29,850 bases of DNA, taken from the NCBI GenBank assembly GCA_002342415.1, contig DDPY01000007.1, positions 25,016-54,865 on the forward strand, written 5' to 3'. Positions 7,862 through 16,459 of the stretch are shown piece after piece. The position numbers were made by a program, and so were the translations under genes. The notes under the pieces were generated by a model that did not search any database, had not been told where the DNA came from, and was given only the letters and a program-made list of their open reading frames with translations. The stretch's first letter is position 1. The number at the start of each line of letters is the position of its first letter. This DNA is from Prevotella sp. UBA2456 (GTDB taxonomy: Bacteria > Bacteroidota > Bacteroidia > Bacteroidales > Bacteroidaceae).

Positions 7862-8968
7862 TTATTTTAATGTACGCAAATCGAGCGTTGATACTTCAGC
7901 AGAGCGGCGGAGCACGACATCACGCAGCTTGTCGAGGTCGATACCCCAGGAATTCTTGAAGTAGTCCTTGATGAGGTTCATCTTGGAAACGAGGTTGTTG
8001 TAGTACGTGTAGTCGTAAGTGTCCTCGGTCTCTACTTCATATTCCATCGCATAGTAGAGCTTGCCGTCTTCACCCATCTGGATGAGTCGGTTGCCGTCCT
8101 GGTCGAGGAGATAGCCCTTGGGAATCCTGTTGCCGTTGGCATCGAGCTTGAAGATGGGGTTGCCTTTGGCATCGGTCTTGACCTTCGAGCCAGTGACGAT
8201 GAGCGAGGCATTGAGGATGCCCTGCCAGGCCTCGGGGGTATGGGTAACATAGATGGAGTAGAGCTCGGCGAAGTCCTCGTTGTACTCCTTGGTGGCGTAG
8301 CCCGAGGGGAATCCGTACTTAGGCGCATCCTTGTCATCGACATTCACCCAGTCTACGGTGCGATAGTCGGCAGCCGAGATGGTCTGGAAGTCGGTAGAGT
8401 AGTTCTTCGTCTGTGTGAGGATGTGGCAGAACTCATGGTGCATAGTGTGGAAGAACCAGTAGTTCAGATCGAGGGGCACAGCCTCTGTGTCAGGGAACGA
8501 GCTGACGTGGTCGATGACGGGATGGTCGATGTCGATGGCATTGACACGGAAGAGAGTAATCTTCATACCTCCTTCGGCGACGCCGAGTACGATGCTACCG
8601 TTAGAGTTGTACTCGGGCGATCCGATGAGCTGATAGACACGGGGAGCGTACTTCTTGATGAAGTCGGCACCGACGGCTTCGGCATAGGCATCGAGCCATA
8701 CGTGCTTCACCATGATGGCCAATGCCTTAGCCTTGTCCTCGTCAGCGGGGATGAGGTTGTAGGTCTGGTCGGTCTCGCTGTCGATGTAGCGATAGTTGAA
8801 CATGATGTTGTAGGGCTTGGTATAATTGTTGTAGAGCCACAGGTCGAAGCCAGTGCGCGAGGGCGCAGTGGTGTCGAAGATGCTCTCCGACTTGACATCG
8901 TTGTCGGTGCCACAGGCTGTGAGCAGCATGCCGGCAAAGAACAACAGGAATATCTTAACTTGTTTCAT
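7862..8968 (-). CDS. Zinc metallohydrolase lipoprotein associated with SusCD uptake
   Basis: 368 residues with lipobox MKQVKIFLLFFAGMLLTAC (Cys19). The zinc site is MHHEFCH: His178, Glu179 and His182 form HExxH, and NEDFAEL at 230-236 probably supplies the third ligand, as in the substrate-import-associated zinc metallohydrolase lipoproteins (LP_HExxH_w_tonB, peptidase_Mx1-like). It is expected to face outward on the outer membrane and trim a peptide or related substrate for the neighbouring SusC/SusD pair. It sits 19 bp from SusD and 15 bp from the DUF4302 gene, so it is part of one operon. Actual proteolysis is inferred from the motif; members of this family are scarcely characterised. Confidence 0.85.
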   Translation of the reverse strand: MKQVKIFLLFFAGMLLTACGTDNDVKSESIFDTTAPSRTGFDLWLYNNYTKPYNIMFNYRYIDSETDQTYNLIPADEDKAKALAIMVKHVWLDAYAEAVGADFIKKYAPRVYQLIGSPEYNSNGSIVLGVAEGGMKITLFRVNAIDIDHPVIDHVSSFPDTEAVPLDLNYWFFHTMHHEFCHILTQTKNYSTDFQTISAADYRTVDWVNVDDKDAPKYGFPSGYATKEYNEDFAELYSIYVTHTPEAWQGILNASLIVTGSKVKTDAKGNPIFKLDANGNRIPKGYLLDQDGNRLIQMGEDGKLYYAMEYEVETEDTYDYTYYNNLVSKMNLIKDYFKNSWGIDLDKLRDVVLRRSAEVSTLDLRTLK

Positions 8969-8987
8969 AGTTTAATCTGCTTTATTG

Positions 8988-10604
8988 TTATTCGTTGGTG
9001 ATAATGTCGCCCTCACGTGGGTTGGCGGGCAGACCGGCATTGATGACATCGTTGGGCAGCTGGATGGCACCGCGCAGGTCGCCAGCCTTGAATACTCGGG
9101 GATCCTCACCCTCTATGAAGTGGGTGAACTCGATGCCGTAGCGCTTCAGATCCTGGAAGCGGAGACCGTTGTAGATGTTCATCACACGGCGCATGTGCAG
9201 GATGAGCTGTACGAGGCTCTCCTGTGTACCCTCGGCTACGGTGAATCCCTGCGGGTGGAGCACCTTGCGGATGGTGCGTGCACGGTCGGTAGTGGGTGTC
9301 ACCTCAGCGTATGACATGCGTGAATAGTAGTCGTTCAGGTAGTCAGCCGTGAGTGTAGGTGTGGTCTTGGTGCCCGACCATGTGGAGTAGGGCAGTGCAG
9401 GCACGCAGTTGGTGGACATCCATGTGTTCATGTCGGCCAGTGCGTTGGTGAAGTCACCTTTGAGCGCATAGGCTTCTGCGCGAACCAGAAGGGTCTCGTC
9501 GCCAGTGAACGGGGTGTCGATGATGTGAGCATAGCCGGAGTTACCAGTCTTGTCAGTGTACTCGAACTCCTCCAACTGTGTGGGACAGAAGACATACTGG
9601 TCTGTACCCCACTGGCGGTGAGCCAGATAGAGGGTGTTGCTGCCCGAAGTGGCATTGGAGTTGCTCCAGGGGGCGATGGCCCAGAAGGTCTCGTAGCTGA
9701 GAATCTTCATGTTGTGATTAAAGCGACGATAGTTTGTCGAGCCCGTTGACACACGTCCGAGGATGGAGTAGGCGGGCAGCAACATGAGATTTGCCTTCTC
9801 GCCAGAGTTGACATACATGTGGTACATGTCGGTATAGCTCAGTGATACGTAGGCTGTATAGTCGCGCATGACATCCAGGGGGTTGCTGCCCAGCACCTTG
9901 GTGGCATAGTCGATGGCTTTGTCATACTGGTGGTAGTAGAGGTTGAAACGTGCGGCAAAGGCATAGGCGGTCTTGGTGTTGAAGTGGAACTTGGGCACCG
10001 AAAGGTGGTTGTCGTCCAGCAAGGGGAGGGCAGCCTCGATGTCGGCGTTGATGTTCTCATAAAGCTCTTTCATGGTGCCGCGCTCGTCGACGGATGTGCC
10101 AGAGACCTTCGGATAGGGCAGTCCCATATACTTCTCAGCCTTCGTGGGGTCGTAGGCCATACAGAAGATGTTGCTCAGGGTGAACATGGCGAAAGCCCGG
10201 CAGAGCAGTGCTTCGGCCTTCTGTCCGTTGAGTGAGGCGGGATCGCCCTGTGCAGCGATGGCCTCAAGGGCAATATTGGCCGAACCGATGCGGGTGTAGC
10301 AGTCGTTCCACAGCGAGCGTGGGTCGTCGTTACCTTCGGTTTCTACGTCTTCCCAGCGGTACATCTTGATTTGGTTGGGTTGTGCTGTGTACAGCTTACC
10401 GTTGTCTTCGACATTGTCGGAGCTCATCCACAGCAGGAAGTTGGCACTATGTGTAGGATAGGCTGATACCAACAGGCTGGTCACCTTTTCGGTGTTGTTT
10501 ACCTCAGCACGATCGTCGGGCAGTCTGTCCAGATAGTCTTTGCAGGAGGTGAACCCCAGCGAGAGCGCCAGCGCAATGGTGGATAATTTGATATATTTCT
10601 TCAT
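8988..10604 (-). CDS. SusD/RagB-family nutrient-binding lipoprotein (operon 1)
   Basis: 538 residues. MKKYIKLSTIALALSLGFTSC is a lipoprotein signal (Cys21), followed directly by KDYLDRLPDDRAEV, the usual SusD start. Helical TPR-like stretches (NIALEAIAAQGDPASLNGQK, LCRAFAMFTL) and the C-terminal GLRFQDLKRYGIEF segment are typical of RagB/SusD. It caps the SusC channel at the cell surface and captures substrate. It lies 46 bp behind SusC. With a zinc lipoprotein downstream and an M6 protease across the divergent promoter, a peptide cargo is more likely than a glycan, but this is inference. Confidence 0.95.
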   Translation of the reverse strand: MKKYIKLSTIALALSLGFTSCKDYLDRLPDDRAEVNNTEKVTSLLVSAYPTHSANFLLWMSSDNVEDNGKLYTAQPNQIKMYRWEDVETEGNDDPRSLWNDCYTRIGSANIALEAIAAQGDPASLNGQKAEALLCRAFAMFTLSNIFCMAYDPTKAEKYMGLPYPKVSGTSVDERGTMKELYENINADIEAALPLLDDNHLSVPKFHFNTKTAYAFAARFNLYYHQYDKAIDYATKVLGSNPLDVMRDYTAYVSLSYTDMYHMYVNSGEKANLMLLPAYSILGRVSTGSTNYRRFNHNMKILSYETFWAIAPWSNSNATSGSNTLYLAHRQWGTDQYVFCPTQLEEFEYTDKTGNSGYAHIIDTPFTGDETLLVRAEAYALKGDFTNALADMNTWMSTNCVPALPYSTWSGTKTTPTLTADYLNDYYSRMSYAEVTPTTDRARTIRKVLHPQGFTVAEGTQESLVQLILHMRRVMNIYNGLRFQDLKRYGIEFTHFIEGEDPRVFKAGDLRGAIQLPNDVINAGLPANPREGDIITNE

Positions 10605-10650
10605 AGTCTTATTTGCTTATTATTCTTTTATACCTTGTTTACCTTACCGA

Positions 10651-13600
10651 TTAGAGTCCGACGCGGAGTGTGAAGGTGAACTGACGTGGCATCGGCACTG
10701 CCACACCACCCGTGTTGAAGAACTCAGGATCCTGTCCGTTGAGGTCTTTGTCGGCATAAATCAGGAAGAGGTTGGTGGCCTGCAACTTGGCACTCAGGTT
10801 GTTCAGGTGCAGCGGGGCAATCCACTTCTTGGGGAAGTCGTAGGTGAGCGAGATCTCCTTCATGCGGATGAAGTCACCCTTGGCAATGCGAGCTGTCGAG
10901 CGGTTGTAGGCGTTGTAGGCGTAACTGATGTAGTTGTCCTGCTGAACCTGACGGCGGTCGATGAGGGCTGGGATGTTGGTCTTCGTCTCGTCGCCGGGCA
11001 TGGTCCAGCGGTTCTTGAACTCCTTCGGCATAGCATACAGGTCAGAGTAGGATGCGCGGAACGACGGGTCGAGGCGCACCACATTGCCGAACGAGTAGGT
11101 CATGAAGAGGTTGAGGGTGAATCCCTTGTACTTGAAGGTGTTGCCGAGCGAACCAGTGACGGTAGGATCGGTGGGGCCTTCATACTTCAGGTGGTCGAGC
11201 ACATACGACTGGAAGTAGATGTTGCTGGTGGTCTTTTCTCCATTCTCGTTGATGAAGGTGGGCAGACCCTGCTCGTTGAGTCCCTGGAAGTCGATAGAGA
11301 AGAGCGAACGGTAGGGATAGCCCTTCATGGTGAATCCAGAACCGGTAATCATGTCAATCATGCGGGTACGGGCATCAAGTTCAGTGACCTCGGTTTTCAC
11401 ATGCGAGAAGATAAAGTCGGTGTTCCACTGGAAGTCCTTGTTGACAATGTTCTTGGTCGAGATGGAGAGCTCCTCACCATGCGACTTCATGGAGGCTACG
11501 TTGGCATACTCGGTAATCACACCCTTCGTGCCATTCGTCTGGCGCGGACCAATCAGGTCGTAGTTGTTACGCTTGAAGTAGTCGAACTGCACGTTGATAC
11601 GGTTGTTGAGGAATCCTAAATCGACACCGATGTTGAACTCGTGCTTCTTCTCGTAGGTAAGGTCGGGGTTGGCGAAATCGTAGATCTCGAGTCCCGACTC
11701 CTTGTCGGTAGCCATGTAGCGCCAGGGATTGTAGCTCTGGATGATTACTTGCGCGTTGGTAACGTAAGGCTTGTCACCAGTCAGCGAGTACGATAGCTTC
11801 AGTGTAGCGTGGGTCAGTGCATTCTTGAAAGTCTTCTGGAACCAAGGCTCCTCGTGGGCGTTCCACGCTCCGGAAATGTTCCAGGTGGGCAGCCAGCGTG
11901 CGCTGGTGGCCTTACCCAGGCGGTTAGAACCTTCGTAGCGTATGGTGCCGTTGATGATGTAGCGGCCCATATATGAATAGGTAGCTGTGCCGAAGAAGGC
12001 GGCATCGCGTCCGTAGTTGTTCTTCAGGGAGTAGTACATGGAGTTCTCCTCGCTGGCCTGCTTGAAGTAGCGGTAGTCGTAGGATCCGAGGTAGCCCATG
12101 TCGTACTGCATACCTACGCCGTTGAAATAGCTGTGGTTACGGTCGGTGTTGCTCACCTCCATACCACCGAACAGGTTGACAATGTGCTTGTCGTTGTCGA
12201 AAGCATCGTTATAGCTGGCAGTAAGACGGAAGTCCCAGCTGTTCATCTTGTATTTGTCCTCGCTGTAGAATCCACCAGTGGGCAGCACCGAGAAGGGCAG
12301 CGAGTTGAGCACGTCGGGGTCGGTGTAGAGCCAGGGGTTCTCATCGCGCATGGTTGCATCGTCCATCGCACGGTAGGCCATAGCGAGGTTCGACTTCTCA
12401 GTCATGGTGTGTGCCTGTGTCGTAGTGGCATACTTATAGGCTGCGAGTGCCGAGAGTTCCACCTGACGGATGGGCTTGTACTTCAGCTCGGCCTGGAACT
12501 TCAGGTCCACTACGTCGAGGTCCATGTAATTGTTCTCCAACTCGTGATGGATGTTGAAGGGAGCATAGTTCCTGACATAGAACTCGTTGGGGTCGAGTGT
12601 ACGCGACGAGTTGATGGCGTACGAGTAGGGGTTGATATCGAAGTCGCGGCTCACCTCACCGGTCACGGCATTCACCTTCTGGCTGGTGGTTCCAGGAGCC
12701 TTCTGCTTACGATAGCTGGCATTACCAATCAGGTTCAGAGACACCTTGTTGGAGATGTTGTACAGGGCATTGATGTTAGCGGTGTACCGCTGTACCTTCG
12801 ACTGCTTGGTCCATCCCGGATCGTGCATATAGCTGAACGAGGTGTAGTACTGGGCTTTCTCGGTACCTGTCGACATCGAGATAGAATGGTTGGTAGAGAT
12901 GGAGTTGCTGAACAGTTCGTCAAACCAGTTGGTGTTGCGCATCTCGGCAGCCTGCAGATAGCTGTTCATGGCCTCGGGGCTGTTCTCCAGTCCGAAGGTG
13001 CCGTTGGTCTCGTTGTACTCGTTCATCAGGTGGTACATCTTGCCGAAGACTCCGCTGTTGGCAGCACGATAGGAACCGCTCATGGTGAAGAAACCGTTGT
13101 TCCACATCTCCTTGTAGACGCTCATCTGCTCCTGCGAGTTCATGATGTTGAACTGGCTGTAGCTGGGCTTCAGGCGCATGGTGAACTCACCCGTGTAGTT
13201 GATGCGTGTGGAGCCAGCCTTACCTTTCTTGGTGGTGACGACAATCACACCAGCCATAGCGCGGGCACCGTAGATAGAGGTTGCCGAACCGTCCTTCAGA
13301 ATCTGGAACGACTCGATATCGTCGGCGTTCAGGCCGGCAATGGCCGAAGAAATCAGCGTAGCGGCATTACCGCTCGACAAGTCGTCGGCATTCACCTCGG
13401 TCACATCCTCCATAATCACACCGTCGACCACCCACAGGGGCTTTGACGAACCATAGATAGACGTAGCACCACGCACGCGGATCTTTGGAGCCGTACCAAA
13501 GGTACCTGATACGTTCTGCACCGATACACCGGCTACACGGCCTTCCAGCGAGCGGCTGATATCAGCCACACCGTCGAGTTTGGCCTTTTCGGCATCCACC

Positions 13601-13959
13601 TTCGAAGTGGCACCAGTGAACAGACGCTTATCCATCTTGTGCATACCGGTGACCACAACCTCTTCAATCGCAGCGCTATTGGTCAGATAGATGGTCATGC
13701 CATTCTTCGGAGTCACGGTCTGTGTCTCCATACCGATGTAGCTCACTACAATCTTCTTGCCAGCGGGTACAGCAATCGTAAACTTACCGTCGGCATCGGT
13801 TACAGCACCCGTTCGTTGTCCCTGCACCAAGACGGTAGCACCGATGATGGGCTGGTCGTCTTCAGCAGAGATGACGGTTCCTGTAACTCTTGTCTGGGCC
13901 AGCGCCATTCCCATACTTAGGAAAAGGCAGGCCAAAAACATAGTCAGTCTTTTTTCCAT
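10651..13959 (-). CDS. SusC/RagA-family TonB-linked outer-membrane transporter (operon 1)
   Basis: 1102 residues. Start at 13959 (MEKRLTMFLACLFLSMGMAL, then AQ) preceded by a purine run AACAAGAGAGTG; the ATG two codons upstream adds only MF. Order: signal peptide; carboxypeptidase-regulatory-like repeat (VTGTVISAEDDQPIIGATVL); TonB box region (EEVVVTGM); plug domain with IRVRGATSIYGSSKPLWVVD and ILKDGSATSIYGARAMAGVI; then a 22-strand barrel to the C-terminus. It lacks an STN domain, so it is not expected to signal to an anti-sigma factor by that route, and no such regulator is nearby. It imports substrate handed over by SusD at the expense of the proton gradient. It ends in RVGL rather than the usual aromatic residue. 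Confidence 0.96.
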   Translation of the reverse strand: MEKRLTMFLACLFLSMGMALAQTRVTGTVISAEDDQPIIGATVLVQGQRTGAVTDADGKFTIAVPAGKKIVVSYIGMETQTVTPKNGMTIYLTNSAAIEEVVVTGMHKMDKRLFTGATSKVDAEKAKLDGVADISRSLEGRVAGVSVQNVSGTFGTAPKIRVRGATSIYGSSKPLWVVDGVIMEDVTEVNADDLSSGNAATLISSAIAGLNADDIESFQILKDGSATSIYGARAMAGVIVVTTKKGKAGSTRINYTGEFTMRLKPSYSQFNIMNSQEQMSVYKEMWNNGFFTMSGSYRAANSGVFGKMYHLMNEYNETNGTFGLENSPEAMNSYLQAAEMRNTNWFDELFSNSISTNHSISMSTGTEKAQYYTSFSYMHDPGWTKQSKVQRYTANINALYNISNKVSLNLIGNASYRKQKAPGTTSQKVNAVTGEVSRDFDINPYSYAINSSRTLDPNEFYVRNYAPFNIHHELENNYMDLDVVDLKFQAELKYKPIRQVELSALAAYKYATTTQAHTMTEKSNLAMAYRAMDDATMRDENPWLYTDPDVLNSLPFSVLPTGGFYSEDKYKMNSWDFRLTASYNDAFDNDKHIVNLFGGMEVSNTDRNHSYFNGVGMQYDMGYLGSYDYRYFKQASEENSMYYSLKNNYGRDAAFFGTATYSYMGRYIINGTIRYEGSNRLGKATSARWLPTWNISGAWNAHEEPWFQKTFKNALTHATLKLSYSLTGDKPYVTNAQVIIQSYNPWRYMATDKESGLEIYDFANPDLTYEKKHEFNIGVDLGFLNNRINVQFDYFKRNNYDLIGPRQTNGTKGVITEYANVASMKSHGEELSISTKNIVNKDFQWNTDFIFSHVKTEVTELDARTRMIDMITGSGFTMKGYPYRSLFSIDFQGLNEQGLPTFINENGEKTTSNIYFQSYVLDHLKYEGPTDPTVTGSLGNTFKYKGFTLNLFMTYSFGNVVRLDPSFRASYSDLYAMPKEFKNRWTMPGDETKTNIPALIDRRQVQQDNYISYAYNAYNRSTARIAKGDFIRMKEISLTYDFPKKWIAPLHLNNLSAKLQATNLFLIYADKDLNGQDPEFFNTGGVAVPMPRQFTFTLRVGL

Positions 13960-14056
13960 AAACACTCTCTTGTTTTTTTAGAATATTGAATTAAATAAAT
14001 AGTTTATGCTCACTGATCTTTAATGCGTTGCACCTTTTAATATAATAAAAGTTTTG

Positions 14057-14087
14057 CAAAGTTAATATAATTTTTTGAAAAAACGAA
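14057..14087 (-). promoter_or_regulatory. Promoter of uptake operon 1
   Basis: Minus strand TTCG (14087-14084), 19 nt, TAACTTTG (14064-14057). The -7 box is perfect, the -33 box is TTCG instead of TTTG. It lies in a string TTTTATTCGTTTTTT shared with the promoter of uptake operon 2. The leader to the ATG is about 90 nt. Confidence 0.65.
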
Positions 14088-14122
14088 TAAAAATGCCAAA
14101 AAAATATAATTTGTGGGTTCTC

Positions 14123-14154
14123 TTTGGTGGTTTGAAGTCGAATTAGTACCTTTG
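14123..14154 (+). promoter_or_regulatory. Promoter of the M6 protease gene, almost leaderless
   Basis: TTTG (14123-14126), 20 nt, TACCTTTG (14147-14154), a perfect consensus. The ATG begins at 14160, five bases after the -7 box, so the mRNA should have essentially no 5' leader. Confidence 0.8.
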
Positions 14155-14159
14155 TACCC

Positions 14160-15941
14160 ATGAAAATTTCATTATTATCTCGTTGTGCGCTGACTCGTGT
14201 CAGCCTGTTTCTGGTTGTGTTCTTGTTTGCTGTTCAACTTTGGGCGGTACCTGCACGTCGGGGTTGGATCAAGGTGCAGCAGCCCGATGGCAGCTCTGTC
14301 ACTCTTCGGCTCTGCGGAGACGAGTGGATTCACTATCATGCCACCCCCGACGGCTACACCCTGGTCAAGAACGCTGGGGGATATTATGTCTATGCCGCCC
14401 TCGAGGACGGTCAACTGTTGCCCACTGGTCAGGTGGCGCATGACGAAGACCAGCGCAGTGCCGCTGAGCAAGCATTCCTCGCGCAAACGCCGCGAGGACT
14501 GAAGCCCGCCATGAGTCCGCAGGCTCAGGCGATGCGACAGCAGGTGGCGGCCCGTCGTGCTACGTCCTCAGATGGGCGCGCGTCAAGTTTCGACTACAAT
14601 CGCTTTCGCGGGCTGATTATTTTGGCGCAGTATAAGGACCTGAAGTTTACGCGTACCGACTATCGCGACCTGATGGACCAGATGGCCAACAAGGAGGGCT
14701 TCACGCAATACGACAACGAGGTGTTTACCGGCAGTGTGCGCGACTATTTCTCCGACAATTCCAACGGCCGCTTCAAACCTGAGTTTGATGTGGTGGGACC
14801 CTATACGCTCGACTATAGCCAGTATGATGCCAAGGGCACCGACAAAGGCTACCAGCTGGTGCGGGCTGCTATCAGTGCTGCCGACCCTGATGTGGACTTT
14901 TCGAAATACGATGGCGACGGCAACGGACATGTAGACCTGGTGTTTGTCATCTTTGCCGGCTTAGGTTCCAACTTCACCGACAACGACGAGCGGCTCATCT
15001 GGCCGCACCGCTCTGTGGCCTCAAAGTCTGTAGACGGTGTATGGACGCACGACTATGCCTGCTCCGTCGAGCTTTATGGCTACAGCAAGAAGCCTGAGAC
15101 CATCAAACTCAACGGCATCGGCAGCATCTGTCATGAGTTCAGCCACGTGCTCGGACTGCCCGACCTCTACGATACCGACTATGAAGGGAGTGGGGGAGAG
15201 AGCAACCAGCCCGGCGACTGGTCGGTGATGGCAGAGGGATGCTATGCCAACGACGACCGCACCCCTGTGGGCTACTCGCTCTATGAGCGCTATGCCGTCG
15301 GCTTTATGGACGAGCCTGCAGTGCTCACGGCTTCCGGCTCCGTAGTGCTCGACCCGCTCTACACGATGGGCACCCAGTCGGGCTATCGCATCAATACACC
15401 TGTGGACAAGGAGTTCTTCCTGTTGGAGAACCGTCAGAAGAACCTCTTCAAGTGGGATGCCTATCTGCCTGGCAGCGGTATGCTGGTGCATCGGGTAGAC
15501 CAAACCAATGAGGCCGTCTGGGGTATGGGCAGCAACAAGGTTAATGCCAATCCCGAGCATAACTATTATGAACTGTTGCGGGCTGGCGGCCCCCACACCA
15601 AGACCGTTTCGATGGGAGCCAGCAGCGTGACGCGTTATGTCTCTACCGATGCCGACCCATTCCCTGGGAGCGAGAGCGTCACCGAGCTGACCAACGAGAC
15701 CACGCCTGCCAACCTGCTGTCGTGGGCAGGAAAGCCCTGTGGGCTCACCTTGCACCATATTCAGATGGGCAGCGACGGGACCATCACCTTCGATGTGAAG
15801 TCTGCCGAAACGGCCATCCGCGAGCTTCCTCGTTCGGCTAACGATGTGGAGGCCCCGCTTTACAACCTGCAGGGCCAGCGTGTCAGCAGTCGGCATCGCG
15901 GTCTCCTCATCCAGAACGGCCGCAAGGTCATCAAGTATTAG
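14160..15941 (+). CDS. Secreted M6-family (immune inhibitor A-like) metalloprotease
   Basis: 593 residues. An N-terminal signal peptide (LVVFLFAVQLWAVPARRGW) is followed by a propeptide-like domain to about residue 145. The catalytic domain has CHEFSHVLGLPDLYD: His325, Glu326, His329 are the HExxHxxGxxD zinc signature of M6/metzincin-like proteases. DGDGNGHVD (251-259) is an Asp-rich probable calcium loop. The end, YNLQGQRVSSRHRGLLIQNG plus RKVIKY, is a short C-terminal module common on secreted Prevotella proteins, resembling a minimal type IX sorting/anchoring tail; that role is inference. It is divergently placed against uptake operon 1, whose zinc lipoprotein and SusCD could take up the peptides it releases. 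The start is fixed by the signal peptide and the promoter. Confidence 0.92.
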   Translation: MKISLLSRCALTRVSLFLVVFLFAVQLWAVPARRGWIKVQQPDGSSVTLRLCGDEWIHYHATPDGYTLVKNAGGYYVYAALEDGQLLPTGQVAHDEDQRSAAEQAFLAQTPRGLKPAMSPQAQAMRQQVAARRATSSDGRASSFDYNRFRGLIILAQYKDLKFTRTDYRDLMDQMANKEGFTQYDNEVFTGSVRDYFSDNSNGRFKPEFDVVGPYTLDYSQYDAKGTDKGYQLVRAAISAADPDVDFSKYDGDGNGHVDLVFVIFAGLGSNFTDNDERLIWPHRSVASKSVDGVWTHDYACSVELYGYSKKPETIKLNGIGSICHEFSHVLGLPDLYDTDYEGSGGESNQPGDWSVMAEGCYANDDRTPVGYSLYERYAVGFMDEPAVLTASGSVVLDPLYTMGTQSGYRINTPVDKEFFLLENRQKNLFKWDAYLPGSGMLVHRVDQTNEAVWGMGSNKVNANPEHNYYELLRAGGPHTKTVSMGASSVTRYVSTDADPFPGSESVTELTNETTPANLLSWAGKPCGLTLHHIQMGSDGTITFDVKSAETAIRELPRSANDVEAPLYNLQGQRVSSRHRGLLIQNGRKVIKY

Positions 15942-15989
15942 AATCGCGACATCAAGATTATTCGGTCGAGAAAAGGGGCTAGAAAAGTT

Positions 15990-16055
15990 GAGTTAACTCA
16001 TACGATCAATCGAGTTAACTCAAACGATCAATCGAGTTAACTCAACTCAATTGAC
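15990..16055. repeat. Three 22-bp tandem repeats with palindromic core GAGTTAACTC
   Basis: GAGTTAACTCA starts at 15990, 16012 and 16034, an exact 22-nt period. Copies one and two share the spacer ACGATCAATC apart from one base; copy three diverges after the core. Each core is a perfect 10-bp palindrome (12 bp in copy one). The spacing is about two helical turns, as expected for protein sites on one DNA face. It lies 49 bp after the M6 stop codon and about 260 bp before the operon 2 promoter. Confidence 0.85.
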
Positions 16056-16220
16056 GCATCGCCGAAGTCAAGAAAAAAATTCGGGTCACCTGCATAACCG
16101 CGTGTGAACATCCACACTAGATTTCTATCAAGGAATAGCGACAGCTTGTTTAACAATATGCAACTTATTTAGCAAAAAACAACGTAAAAAGTAACATAAA
16201 AGCCGCGTTTCGTTAATAAA

Positions 16221-16243
16221 TTGCACAAAAATGTGCATTTTTT
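16221..16243 (+). terminator. Small intrinsic terminator ahead of the operon 2 promoter
   Basis: TGCACA (16222-16227), loop AAAA, TGTGCA (16232-16237), then TTTTTT. The stem is only six bases but has the correct U-run. It could stop read-through from the M6 gene. The stretch 16056-16220 contains no gene; it holds one weak hairpin (GTGTG/CACAC, 16102-16117). Confidence 0.55.
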
Positions 16244-16252
16244 ATAATTTTA

Positions 16253-16284
16253 TTCGTTTTTTACAAAAGTAAGTACTATCTTTG
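16253..16284 (+). promoter_or_regulatory. Promoter of uptake operon 2
   Basis: TTCG (16253-16256), 20 nt, TATCTTTG (16277-16284). The -7 box is perfect. The -33 box is the TTCG variant inside TTTTATTCGTTTTTT, the same 15 bases found at the operon 1 promoter. Confidence 0.7.
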
Positions 16285-16290
16285 CACGGT

Positions 16291-16459
16291 CAAATTTAAA
16301 AAAAGTAAAAAATGTACACATCCTGCCGGGAGGTTGTCGTAAATGCCGAAGGGAACACTACGATAAGTATTGGTTACAAAAACAGACCAACGCGGAGCCA
16401 TATATAATAATGTACGCGATATTTTATTTTTATAGTTAATATTAAAACGAGAGAGATTT
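16291..16459 (+). promoter_or_regulatory. Long structured 5' leader of uptake operon 2
   Basis: From the predicted start of transcription near 16291 to the ATG is about 170 nt. It can form hairpin TTGTCGTA (16334-16341)/TACGATAA (16359-16366), 8 bp with one G-U pair and a 17-nt loop, and TTGGT (16370-16374)/ACCAA (16386-16390). The last bases before the start, AAACGAGAGAGATTT, resemble those before SusC 1 (AAACAAGAGAGTGTTT). No known riboswitch class is recognised. Control by a small RNA or protein binding is possible but unproven. Confidence 0.5.

Noticed and set aside
12133..13446. 437-codon plus-strand frame opposite SusC 1
   Set aside because: It is antisense to an intact SusC gene, rich in Val/Gly/His shadow composition, without signal or recognised motif.
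15990..16055. Possible CRISPR array
   Set aside because: Unit is 22 bp in total with spacers that are themselves repeated, only three copies, and no cas genes nearby. The same applies to the array at 29790.
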